The notes beneath the pieces were generated by a model. That model did not search any database. It was not told the origin of the DNA and worked only from the letters and a program-made list of their open reading frames with translations. Below are positions 46,579 to 58,221 of a stretch of 64,000 bases of DNA, in pieces. The stretch is from assembly GCA_003013855.2 (NCBI GenBank), contig PVNU02002828.1, positions 144,501 through 208,500 of the forward strand, written 5' to 3'. The translations under genes and the position numbers were made by a program. The stretch is from Liriodendron chinense (lineage: Eukaryota > Streptophyta > Magnoliopsida > Magnoliales > Magnoliaceae). Numbering within the stretch: position 1 is the first letter of the stretch; each line of letters opens with the position of its first letter.

Positions 46579-46612
46579 TCTCTCTCTCGTCTCTCTCTCT
46601 CCTCTCTCTCTC
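46579..46612. repeat. (CT)n tract in the Copia RNase H region
   Basis: CTCTCTCTC repeats with two interruptions, followed 120 bp later by the G-run. Confidence 0.9.
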
Positions 46613-46736
46613 TCTTGGTGGTAGTTTTAGGATCAGATTGCGGACATACTTACCATAGACTTGATGAGTGCTAAAAATTCCTTTCGCATTAGCAAAATTG
46701 CTGCTGTAGATCATCGCTACATCCACTTTGACCCGT

Positions 46737-46858
46737 GGGGGGGGGGGGGGGGGGAGGGGGTGGGGTGTGTGGTGGGTGGTGGGGGGGGGGGGGGGGGGTG
46801 TTGGGGTGGGGGGGGGGGGTGGGGAGGGGTGTGTGGGGGTGGGGGTGGGGGGGGGGGG
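46737..46858. repeat. G-rich run of about 120 bp
   Basis: Almost only G with scattered T and three A, including runs of ten or more G. It lies where the Copia polypurine tract should be. It is the source of the Gly-only and Pro/His-only frames on the two strands, which are not genes. Confidence 0.95.
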
Positions 46859-46860
46859 TT

Positions 46861-47020
46861 ATAAATATTACCCTCCTTTGCTTAATTTTCGCTTCCATGT
46901 AATATCAGTTATTAATATCTTTCTTTGTTATACTTTGGGACATCTCATATAAGCCTCATTTGAAATAAAACAAATATATAGAAAATCACAGCAGAATTAT
47001 TCACATTACCTTGTGTCATA
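46861..47020 (+). repeat. Right LTR (visible part) of the same Copia element
   Basis: Shares CTTCCATGTA, TATCTTTCTTTG and CAAATATAT with the left copy. The divergence, with several indels, suggests an old insertion. Confidence 0.65.
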
Positions 47021-47699
47021 AAAAATAAAATAAAATAAAAGAGATATGGTTTGCCTTTTCTTTCAATTTTTTCATATAATAATCTATTCTTAATGCATTT
47101 CATCAGTGGTAAATGAATGGTCAAGATCAAGGGATGACTGGTCTGGATGTCCATAATGCATGCCACCTGAATGGCAAATGATAGGGATGGACAATTACTA
47201 CCATGCCTATTGAGGCATTAGCTTAGCTCCCTTTGCATGGATGGACATGGGACCATGATTTGAACAATCCCAATTGGTGTACACGTACATAACAAATACA
47301 GTATTAAAAATAATAACATAACGACCATAACTGATTGTAATAAATAACCGTTACTTATTAGTAATGTGGGAACTTTTACACATTAAGGAAAATGGCCCAT
47401 AATGGGTCCTTAAAAAATGGAAAAGAAAAATAAAAGTTGTAACAGTAACACCACCGTTGTTATTATTGAATACCTTGGATATAGCTTGCGGCTTATGCAA
47501 GCTATGCCATGGTTTAGTTGTCCAAACTAACGGTCTATTTTGTTGGGAGAAAGATCTCTTCTCAACCACATGCACAACAATATCAGAATCAAAAGAAAAC
47601 AAAGAAAAAAAATGAAGCAAACCACAATATATAGATTTACATGGTTTCCTTTCGATACCACCATGCTCAAATGTTAAAAAAAGAAGGAGAAGAAGAAGC

Positions 47700-47737
<38 letters not shown>

Positions 47738-48380
47738 ACAAAATATTTATTACCCAAATAAAATAGGGTTTGACCCATCATGGATAGACAATGCCTCTAA
47801 AGTGTTCAATAAGATTTTATCCAGTAATCTCGAGGTTTTTTTCGGTTAAGGATGAACAACTATTACATCAAAGCAACAAAATAACAGATAAAGGATCTCC
47901 CCATTAAGAATATTTTTGGAGCATGGTCTATTCATGGTGAATCGAAGTCCAATGCATCAACGATCAGAATCACTACAACATGGGTCCGTTGACTAAGCAA
48001 TGGCTGAAAATGTATAGTTACCCAATAAAAAAAGTACAAGCAAAATTGAGTATGACAAAGAGAAAAAAATAGCAAAAGAAAAATCTACTAGAGAAAAAGA
48101 TGGAGTATAAATAGACCCCTCCCAAATCATGTGGCAAGGGAGACATAATATTTTGACTGTCTATGCAACAAGTAGCGAGCTTTGATGAATGTTGAATGCA
48201 TCTGATAATAGTGGGCCATTTTTATGAAGGGTTTGAAACTCACTCTAATCGTCAGAAAGTTCATATCTTCTGATATTGGTGGGTCTATATTACTTGTGGT
48301 TAAGATCTTACATGCATGTGCTAACTTAGTACACTTGGTGCACTTCCGACAATCCATATCATTTGAGGTTTTTGTCAGGT
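47021..48380. other. Intergenic, no recognised gene
   Basis: AT-rich. A (CT)n tract at 47701-47736. Nothing else stands out before the Copia homology begins near 48390. Confidence 0.6.
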
Positions 48381-48384
48381 TATA

Positions 48385-50917
48385 CTTCTTAAAACAAGGA
48401 AGGTTTGGGTCTACTTCTTAAAATACAAGTCTGAGATGCTTGTCAAGTTCAAAGAATGAAAGGCGGAAGTAGAGAAGTAGATCGGGAGATATTTTAAGTG
48501 TCTTAGGTCATATAATGGTACAAAGTACACAGAGGCGGAATTCATAAAATTTTGTAAGGACAGGGCATCACAAGATACTTTTCAACTCCAGGAACCTCAT
48601 AATAGAATAGGGTGGCAGAGAGGATGAATAGAACTCTATTAGAGAGGGCGAGAAGTATGTGGTTACATGCGGGGCTAATTAAAAGCTTTTAAGCAAAAGC
48701 GGTTAATATGACATGCTATATTGTGAATTGGTCACCATCTATAGCGCTGGACTTCAAAGTTATAGTGGAAGTCTGGATAGGTAAGGACATTGATTACTAG
48801 GAGATGAAGATCTTCGAGTTTCCAACAAACATCCACAAGCATAGAGACAGAGGATAAAATTGAATCCCAAATCTAAAAAGTGCATCTTTATCGGGTATGA
48901 GAATGTTGATGGTTACAAGTTTTGGGATACAGTTTCTCATAAGGTAATCATGATTAGCAGAGATGTCATCTTTGATGAGGCATCGATGTTAAAGACCAAC
49001 AAGGATGTTGCAGGGAAGTTAAAAACACATGGTGATACCGAGAGATTGTTGGTATAAGTGGAACCAGTTAAGCAGGTTATTAAAGGTGAAATTCAGCAAG
49101 AGCAATAAACTAACCAAGACAACCAATTAGATACCCAGGAGAGTATAGCCAGGAACAGGGAGAGACGAACCATTAGAGCCCCAGTTCAATATGGGTTCGA
49201 GGAAATAGTTTTATTCATATTGTTTACAGAGAATAAAGATTCTTCCACCTTTCAAAAGGCTAAGTTTGGAAAGGATGGCGATAAGTGGATGTTGACCATG
49301 GCAGAGGAGATGCAATCTCTATATAGAAATCAGACATTGGAGTTGGTCAAACTTCCAAGAGGTCAGAGAGCCATAAGGGTGTAAGTAGGGTGTTCAGAAA
49401 GAATGAAGCATTAAGAAAAAAAAGAGGATGAAAATTCAAGTCACGGCTTGTAGAAAAGGGGTATTCATAAAGGGAAGGAGTATATTACAATGAAGTTTTC
49501 TTTCCAGTTATGAAACATACGTCAATCAGGGTGCTACTGGCTATGGTAGTGGAATTCAATTTAGAATTAAAGCAACTTGATGTGAAGTGACATTCCTTCA
49601 TGGAAACTTTGAGGAAGTTATTTACATGAAGCAATCAGAAGGATTCAATGAGCTTGATAAAGAAAATCATGTGTGCAGAGTGAAGTAGTCTCTAAGGCAG
49701 TGGTACAAGCGGTTCGATTCTTACGTGGTAGAGATTAGGTATATCAGGTGTAAGTATGATTGTTGCATGTATTACAGGGTGCTTGAGGACGGGTCCTACA
49801 TTCTATTGATGTTATATGTTGATGATATGTTAATTATTGCAAAGGACAAGAAGAATACACTCTTGCTTAAGTTTCTGTTAAGCAATGAGTTTGACATGAA
49901 GGATCTGGGCGCTGTAAAGAAGATCCTACGCATTAAGATACATGAAGACAGAGTTTGGGAAGTTGTGACTGTCTTAAAAGGGATATGTGCAGAAGGTACT
50001 GGAGAGGTTTTGCACGTAATGTGCTAAGCCAGTTAGCACGCCTCTATCGGGTCACTTTAAGTTGTCAGTCAAATCATGTCCAAGCACAGAAGAGGAGATT
50101 TCAAACATGTCACGGTGTCATACGCGAATGCAGTGGGAAGTCTCATGTATGATATGGTTTGCACAAGGCCAGATATCTGATAGATGGTTAATGTGGTTAA
50201 CAGATATATGACGAATCCGATATCAGAGCATTGGAATGCAGTTAAGTGGATTCTCAGGTATCTTAGGGGCACGATCGACAATAGGATAATGTTTGGGGGA
50301 TATGGAGTTTCAGGTAGAGTTGTAGTTACATAGATTCAGATTATGCAGGAGATCTGGACAATAGGAGGTCTACTACAAGATATGTTTTCACATTAGCAAG
50401 CGAACCGATATGTTGAAGATCTATGCTACAGTCTACGATAGTACTATTGTCTCCAATCGAGGAGGAATACATGACTGCGGCAAAGGTGTCAAATGAGGCA
50501 ATATGGTTGAAGGGTCTGATGGGAGAACTCGGGTTAAAATAAAAGGCAATTTAGTTGCATTGTGATAGTCAAGAGTGTTATCCATCTAGGGTTGAATCAG
50601 GTGTACTATGCACATCGACATGAGGTTCCACAAGATACGGGAACTCATTACTTTAGGAGAGATATAATTTTAGAAGATTCATACAGACGAGAATGCCGCG
50701 TACATGTTGATGAAGCTAATGATCACAAACAAGTTCAAGCACTGCTTGGGCTTGATCAATTTCTCCAACCATTGATGAGGTTGGGCACTCTTGCACAGGG
50801 ATGCAGATGGAGCTGCATTTCAAGTGGAGGAATGCAAGGAGCAGTCTACGCTCAAGGTAGATGCTCGTATGAGAGATCTTCGAGGTAACTTGGTAGAATA
50901 CAAGTCAAGGTGGAGAT
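48385..50917 (+). mobile_element. 5'-truncated Copia retrotransposon, integrase to RNase H, decayed
   Basis: Plus-strand fragments in normal Copia order. Integrase: FLKYKSEML (near 48412), YNGTKYTEAEFIKFCKD (near 48515), NRTLLERARSMW (near 48628), LDFKVIVEVW. Linker: KKCIFIGYENVDGYKFWD, the longest clean stretch at 48860-49057. RT: KWMLTMAEEMQSL (near 49288), LKQLDVK, LYVDDMLIIAKDKK (near 49815), FDMKDLG. RNase H follows, with stops. A polypurine tract (AAGGTGGAG) precedes 50918. The left LTR and gag are absent. Confidence 0.88.
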
Positions 50918-51594
50918 TGTTATGTAAGATACTTTGGATTCTATAGGGTCGAAGAGATAGTGCAGAATTGTCAGTTCAACCAATAGGGGGTCAGTCAAAT
51001 TGACACTGCGTGAGATGGATTTCTCGATTAGCAGAGCAAGACACTGTTGGTTCGATCGACAGCGTATGCGGATTAGCATAAATCAGGGTATTTAAATCTA
51101 ATATGATTAGGGTTTTAATACCAATGAGTGTTTTCTCTCTAAGGGCAAGGGTTTTGTGAGATGAGGAATTTTTTAATTTTTTAATTTTTAATTTTTTTAA
51201 TTTTTATTTATTTATTTATTTATTTTTTTGCACTTATAGGGCTTGGGAAAGGATTTTCTCAAGGGACTAGGGTTTTCCTAAGTGCGCATCGCAACGGGAG
51301 ATCGAGTTCTTCTGTAATTGAAGAAGGTGAGAGCTATAAACTCTTAAGGCTTTTTAGCCTTCTTTTTTTTAAATTATAGTGGAGATCTTTATCGCTTCGT
51401 GCTGTGGTTTTTTCCCACAAGGGTTTTCCACGTAAAATAAGTGTGTTCTGTATTTGCTTGCTTTATTATTCTCTTTATATATTCTAGTTATTGTGATTGT
51501 TCTATCTTCATTGAATGTACTTTCACAAAGTGCAGGGATTGTTTCTAATACCTAGCTGGCTAATTCTGATTTGTTGGGTTTCAAAATTACAACA
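50918..51594 (+). repeat. Probable 3' LTR of the 48.4-kb Copia element
   Basis: Begins TGTTATGTAAG directly after the polypurine tract. It has TATTTAAATCT as a TATA-like site near 51088 and T-rich and TTTAT repeats at 51170-51230. The end at TACAACA (51594) is a guess. Confidence 0.5.
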
Positions 51595-51774
51595 AAATTA
51601 TATCAAATTGAAGCCTGATTAGCACAACAACCCCACATTACCAGGCATGTCTACGAAGAAGGAAGAGATTTATGTAAAAATGTAGAAAGGGGGCATTATA
51701 TACACAGCAAAAAGGAGAGTGGCATATGTCAAAACCCTACACCAACTTTTACTCGGGAAAATCATCACCTAGAA

Positions 51775-52020
51775 TCATCATTTTCTGCCAATGTGTCGCA
51801 TATATAGGATATCTAAAAGATGACCACACCATGATGATAGCCTGGCACAAAAATCATATTGGTCCATTCATCGAGTAAGCCACAACATGAAAATCAATGG
51901 ACGGCTGCATATATGACTGATCAGTGTACTGGTGTAACCCATCAAAAACCTAGAGCACCATGATTTTTCATAGATCAGACATTCTACGCATGTGACACAT
52001 TGGCAGGAAAGAAATGGCTG
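51775..52020. repeat. Small foldback element with TTTCTGCCAATGTGTC ends
   Basis: Left TCTGCCAATGTGTCGCATAT and the complement of ATGTGACACATTGGCAGGAA at the right form an inverted repeat about 200 bp apart. Non-coding. Confidence 0.6.
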
Positions 52021-52576
52021 CATGTAGAAGTTCATATAGCCTTTAGATGGATTGGACCATCTTTTTTTATTGCATCCATTTTGCAGCCCTTGATTGCATG
52101 GCTTTGATTATCCAATCTTTGTTACTTTTGGCTCTTGTGGAATCTAAAGTGGACTCTTCCAACATAAATCACCCTTAATAGTAAGATGGCCCACTTGTTA
52201 TAAAATGAATGAATGAAAGAAAGAAAGAATAAAATAAAATTGTGAGGCAGCTGTATTCCACATACACCCACCAAGTGAAACATGCACGTGGGTAGATAAG
52301 CAAGCTCGAGTATCAAACTGTATCATTCTCCCCCAGTTAAAACTCCTTATATTCAATTCTGTCATTTATAGGATTGGGATTCTCTATAACCCTGTAGTAG
52401 AAAGTGGGGACCATGGCTGAGTGATCTGGACTGTTGATATTGTGGGTCCTACCCTTCTCCACCCACTGGTACCGAAAGATGCACGTGGGTCCGAAAGGGA
52501 CTCAAGAGTACTAAATTACATCATTCTCCACCACTTGAAGAATATCCACAGCTATTTGGGAAGAAGATTCCACAGG

Positions 52577-53013
52577 GCTGTGGGGCCCTCCGTGATGTAT
52601 GTGTTTTATATCCATGCCATCCATCCGTTTTTCTAGCTCATTTTAGGGAATGAGTCCAGAAATGGAGCAGATCCAAAGAACTCAAGTGGACCACACCATA
52701 GGAAGCAATGGCGATAATGGCACCCACTGTTCAAACCTTCCTAGGGCCCACCGTGATTGTTATTTGCCATCTAATCTGTTGGATAGGTCACACAGACCCG
52801 GAAGAATGGAAAACAGAAATATCAGCTTGATTCAAAGCTTTTGTGGTCCCCAAGAATTTTTAAGGGTAAGCATTCAATCACCACTATTTCATGTGGTGTG
52901 GTCTACTTAATCTTTGGATAATCTTCATTTTTGGGATCATGCCCTAAAATGAGCTAGAAAAATGGATGGACTGCATGGATAAAACACATACATCACGGTG
53001 GGCCCCACATCGC
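52577..53013. repeat. Foldback element (GTGGGGCCCAC family, copy 6)
   Basis: The left arm begins GTGGGGCCCTCCGTGATGTA and runs through TTTTCTAGCTCATTTTAGGG. The right arm carries the complement, CCCTAAAATGAGCTAGAAAA to ACATCACGGTGGGCCCCAC. Arms are over 100 bp. Same layout as the split copy at 19206-20450. Confidence 0.75.
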
Positions 53014-54897
53014 CTGCCACCAGGGATATCCTTGGTGTCGGGGTCACCAGGCAATCCGCTTCCGTTCAATTGGCCCCGTGCTAAGGGAGTCTTGTCCACA
53101 TGCTTCTTTCAATAAGAGCCAAAATGTACGGATAAAGGGAGTGGCCCCCTCAATTGTACAAGAACCGAATAGACTAAGGGCTCGAGGATAGGCATGGTAA
53201 GTGGGCCCCATGGATTAGTGATCCAGACTGTTCACACGGCCATCCGATCCATTTGAATGACATAAATCTATGGGGAAGAATGTCCCATCAAGGATTTTTT
53301 TTTTTTTTTTTTTTTTTTTTTGGGTGTGCTCCATTAACAATGGGACAATTGGATCTACGGTCTGGATCAACGAATCATGGAGCCCACACTCAGGATTACA
53401 GAACATTATACTGTCATCGTCGGTTGCAATGGGGAACACACTGAATATTTTAGATTTTCCTATCAACAGCTCGAATTCGATCAATCCAGATCCTCAATTT
53501 GACATGCAGCACACGTGTACAAGATCCTAGCTGTTTATCAGGCAGGACGCATCATGGAAGTGACCATGCTGAGAAAGCAGGCCGGTTAGATAATCCCAGC
53601 CTTTGGATTCGAATAACCAGGTGTTGCCCCACCAGCCTGATTTTTGGGTCCGCATCCAATAATCAGAGTCAATTACTAGGGCTACCAGACCAATAAGATT
53701 TCTGAACAGTGTCACAACCATGGTGGGCCCTGCCTAATGGGTGGCTCAGATTTCATAATCATGTGACCATGTGTGACGCAACGTCACATTATCCACCGTG
53801 AGATTAACATCGTCCATCCTTTTCTCAGATGGTAGTCATTTAATCTCTTCAAAGATGAACGGCTAATAGATGGTGGATGAAATGGGAACTTCACAATGAA
53901 CGGATGATATTTTCAAAACCTTTTTTTATTGCAAAACAAGGCCATAGTTGAAAATTATTGCTTCATCACTACACTCAAAATAAATCCAGTGGACCATCAG
54001 CTAGGAAGGAGTACTCCAAACACTCCCACAGCCTTTCTGAAGTGATGGACAAATGACATAAACATGGCCCACCAATAAGGATGATGTGAAATGGGTTTTT
54101 GTATGGAAGTAAAGCCAACTATGTTTGCATGGGCATCAAAGCTAAGGTGATGAGATACCTACGTAATACTGCAAGTTAAATTGGTTGAGGTTAGATTATA
54201 GACCCTGATGATTAAGTAATTAATTTTTTAAATAAAAAATTATATAAAAATATGAAAATAACTTAAAGTATAAGTAAGAACATTTAAGTAATTAAGATAT
54301 AAATACATATGCTTTTCAACTATCTTATCTACTTTTATAAAGAGGACTCTAAAGACCTGGTATAATGTTGTGGTTAATACATAGGCATTAAGATATTATG
54401 CGTGTGGCATGCACTTGCCCCATATTAAAACATTCCAGCTAGGAGGTATAAAAAAATTTTAAAAAAATTCTTTTGCATATAACCCCCTTCATTTAGCTAA
54501 TACTACAAATAACCTCCTCACCTATACGTATGCATAAAAGCCTCTATCCCTTTTCCAAATATATGCACAAACTAACTCCTAAGCTATGTTTGGAAATCAT
54601 AAATTTTATTCTGAATAATGTAACAGGAAAAAAGGGCTTTCCTTTGATGTGATAATTTACTTTTTGGAGATCAAAGTGGATTCCGTCTGACAATCATTAC
54701 ATTTTTTCTTAATTTACATTCTTAACATAAAAAACTAAGTGAGTATTATGAGGAAATATGAAATTTTTACTTGCTATACCTTAACAAGAATTCAAAATTG
54801 AAATCAATTGTTTTATAGTTTCTATGCAAATTTTCATTAGATAATTATTATTATTTTCCTTTTTATTCATTGAATTCCAATGTATCTAACCATGCAC
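53014..54897. other. Intergenic, no recognised gene
   Basis: A T-run of about 25 at 53296-53321. Otherwise short GGCCCACC-type repeat fragments and, from 54180, AT-rich sequence. Confidence 0.55.
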
Positions 54898-54900
54898 ATT

Positions 54901-55941
54901 AGGGTTTGTTTGATAGAAGGGAATACAAAGTAATGCGATTAAGTATTGTCGTTAAGTATTTATAGATAAAAACAATATTGGCCCCAATGCTGTCAAAATC
55001 GTTATCGTATTGCAAATTGTAGTAGGGTTTGAATAGTATCGAATTGCAAATCGTATCGTAAATCATAAGATTTTTTACAATTTTCTTTAAAAAATTGAAA
55101 AATATAAATAAATCAGAATTTTTTTTTTTAAACTCATCAATCTTCCTTTTGTCATCAATGTGCACCTAGTACTACCATGTCATGATAGTGTTAAAGAATT
55201 CTTATTCTTTCTTTTCTTTTTTTTTTTGTCTTCAAAGAAATTTTTCTAAAAAGACATACAACGATCATTTAATAATTTATGTTCTTGTTACCTTTCTTCA
55301 ATGTAGAATCATGATAGAAAAGCGGCCTTTGATACTGTAAACTGTTGAATTTTTCTTATTTCAAACATCATTCCATAATACATATAAGTCAACATGATCG
55401 TAATTATCCATATAAACATTTCAGATAAGTCATATAAAAATTTAGTGTTTCGACTAGTTAAGAAGTATAAAATCACAAAAAAGCTACATGATTTAGTGAT
55501 GAAGAGAATATATATCATTTCATCTCTTATAAAGAACAAATAAAATAATTTCCTTTTTGTAAACGATTCTCAAAATCCTCACCAATTTAAAAACATAAAA
55601 TAAAAGTTAAGCGAAGTTTAAAATTGAAGAGAACAAGTATAATTTAAATCATAAATTGGGATTTGAATCATAAATCATAAGATTCAAATTATAGAATCAT
55701 AAGATTCATAAAAAAGAGATTCAATGTTGGAATTCAAATAATTTTACTTAAGATTCAACTAAAATTGCTATATTGTAAATTGTAAGTTGTAGGATTTTGA
55801 CAACACTAATTGAGCCTATTAGAAATAAAAATGTCATCTTCTCTTCTACCAAGCCATCTTCATTTTCTTCATTTCTTATCTCCATTCTCCTACAGTAGAA
55901 TGGGCTTGATTTTCTAATCCCCAATGCCATCCTAAACACCC
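54901..55941. mobile_element. Candidate Tourist-like (PIF/Harbinger) MITE with TTA flanks
   Basis: The left end TTA|GGGTTTGTTTGAT and right end GTTTAGGATGG-complement with CACCCG|TTA have TTA at both flanks and short similar inverted ends. About 1 kb, non-coding. A second set of inverted ends lies inside, TGCTGTCAAAATC (near 54988) and GATTTTGACAACACT (to about 55806), so it may be two nested elements. Confidence 0.45.
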
Positions 55942-57034
55942 GTTAAAAAAGAAATATCTTCACACATCTCTCTTTCATGGAAAGAGAAAATGAAGAGAGA
56001 ATTGCGAACAAGAGATAACAAAATAAGAGAGAATTGCTTGTTAAGATTTCTAATATTTAAGGTAAAATGATCAATTCCCATTACTAACTAATCATTGTTG
56101 GCAAAGAAATAGCATAATTGTGTTTTTATTGAGTTTTTTCACATATACCACAATCCCATTTTACTATTTGTCAAAAACCTCTTCCTTCTTACGATTGCTA
56201 AATAATCCATTTTTTGCATATGGTCATAAAATAGCTTGTGCTTAACTTCTGTCAAAGTTGATTGTTAAAGAGAACTATTACCATTAAATTTGACCATTAA
56301 CCGTATAAAATAGCTCTTTTACCCTAAACTTTTTAAAGATGAGAGAGACTTTCATTTTAGGCGAGACCCAAATAGCTTCGTTATATAGGTCCTAACATTG
56401 CCACATGATTCAAACTGTCCAATGGTGGGCCATACATTGCCACTTAATATAGACCATCTAAATTGTGGATTAAAACCTCCAAAATGTCGTGAATAACTCT
56501 TTCATATTTGCATAGAGGTAGAATGAGAATTTCTCTTATTTCTACAAAGTTAAAAGTAAAAGTTAACGTTATTTTGGTTGAATTTAATGATCAACGGTTC
56601 TTTTAACGGTCAACTCTGATGAAAGTTAATTATGAGGTGTTTTATAATAATACATGGAAAAAAAGATTACTTAGTAATACTTAAAAGGGTGGGGTTTATC
56701 TAACATGCAACAAAAGTGGAGAGTGCTATATATCAAAAAATCTGCTTTTATCTCGCAAGATAAAAGAGATGTCTTTACCAATACACACGTGAGGACATTA
56801 TTTACTGTAAGAAAAAAGGGAGGCGCTATGTGCCTAAAACCTAACAAAAAAAAAAATCATGTATTTCCTAGTTTGAAGAAGTATATGCTGAGTCTACAAT
56901 TTCTGAAATGCATGCTTATCAAGGGTTATTCTCTGCCAGAGTATTAATATCACTTAATACTCCTCCCCTCACCTAACACTGCATGTGCTCCAAGTACTTT
57001 TAATATCATAGTCCAACGAAAACCTTCCTCTAAA
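55942..57034. other. Intergenic, no recognised gene
   Basis: AT-rich sequence. No repeat or coding signal strong enough to name. Confidence 0.5.
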
Positions 57035-57036
57035 AC

Positions 57037-58221
57037 TAGGGTTGTCAATGGGCACCCGAGCCGGGTATGTAATGGACCCGACCCAATTTTAACGTGGAAG
57101 GGTCCAATTTTTTGGACCCATCAAGAAATGGGATTGGGCCCCAATCTCGCCTTTCGGACCCTGTTGTACTTGGGTCTAGTAGGGTTTAGGTATGGTCCAT
57201 CAACTTAGACCTGCTTAAAAACAGTTCTAGTTAGGTTAAGTTGGGTTTGGGTGGGGTCCAATGAATTTTAAAATAATATCAAATATATTAAATATATATG
57301 GACTATTCCAAATGTAGTAAGGTTTCTAAGCCATAAACATGTAGGAGAGAGCATTTACAAACCACACTGCGTGCGTCAAAGCGGCACTTGTGTATCATCT
57401 AATTCATCCATTCTATGGGCCCAACGTGGTCTTATTTGATCACCCAAACGAAAGAAGTAACCTAGATGTAAAGACCCGAACAGGTGTCGAACACAATCAA
57501 AATCAAGTCAGGGCCTTTGAGAACGAGACATGGAACCGGTGAGAAACTGAACCATTAGCCAGGTATGGGTACTATAGGACCTGACCCAATTTTAACGGGT
57601 CTGGGTCTATTTTTTTATGGACCCATTGAGAATATGGGTTAGGTCTCTTCTTTCTTTAAATTTGGAGAATATGGGTTAGGTCTCTTCTTTCTTTAAATTT
57701 GGGTCTAGTTGGTTTTGGATCAAGTCCATCAACTTGGACCAGTTAAAATCAGATTCGGTTAGGTCAAGTTGAGTGCAGGTGGGGTCTAGTTAATTTTATT
57801 ATGTATATTAATTATAAAAGGGCTTTGGCACGTGCGTGGAGAGAGTGAGAGAGGAAGAGAGAAATATTAGAGAGAGAAAATTGGCATCTTTGGGGGAGAG
57901 TCAACAATGCACACAGGTCCTTCCTATGTAAATTTTTAACTGTATGAGAGCTTCTGCTAGTGAAATATGAGCCGTTAAATGGATACCAATCACATTTTTC
58001 AATTTTCTTAAGTATTTTTAACTATATGAGGGCTTCTGCTAGTGATTATTCTTGCAACGAAGTAAGCTTTCCTATGCAGCACATCGGTACTTGAACCTGA
58101 TCAGATCGGCATGGCTCCATGAGAATGAGACTTGAACCTGGCAAAACCCGAAACTGATTTAGCCTCGTACAGTTACTTAGGACTCGACCCGAACCGGACC
58201 CATTGGCCGCTGCCCCACACT
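57037..58221. mobile_element. Candidate hAT-like element
   Basis: Starts TAGGGTTGTCAATGGGCACC and ends, reverse-complemented, TAGTGTGGGGCAGCGGCCAATGG-like. GGGTC/GACCC-rich ends resemble the two surer hAT-like elements. CCTCTAAA before and CCCCTAAA after agree at 7 of 8 but are offset by two bases from the left end. No transposase. Confidence 0.45.

Larger units (their letters stand above)
43745..47020 (+). mobile_element. Copia retrotransposon with both LTR ends, gag-integrase deleted, RT and RNase H decayed
   Basis: Order: left LTR end (to 43905), a primer-binding-site-like TTGCATCAGAG (43906-43916), then only about 500 bp before pol sequence. Pol reads EVRRSTH (near 44440), WRDAMVEELQALVD (near 44565), HLVAQGYK, RKALFGLKQSP (near 45610), a VYVDDLL box (near 45758), RPDITYAV, ADWAG and QRTKHIEV (near 46515). 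Stops and frameshifts are frequent. After the RNase H end, at the polypurine position, is a 120-bp G-rich run, then the right LTR end to about 47020. The LTR pair shares TTAATATCTTTCTTTG and ACCTTGTGT(T/C)AT. A 652-bp element interrupts RT at 44903. Confidence 0.85.

Noticed and set aside
46661..46952. Gly-rich and Pro/His-rich frames resembling a glycine-rich protein
   Set aside because: Translation of the 120-bp G-run; the upstream part is the end of Copia RNase H.
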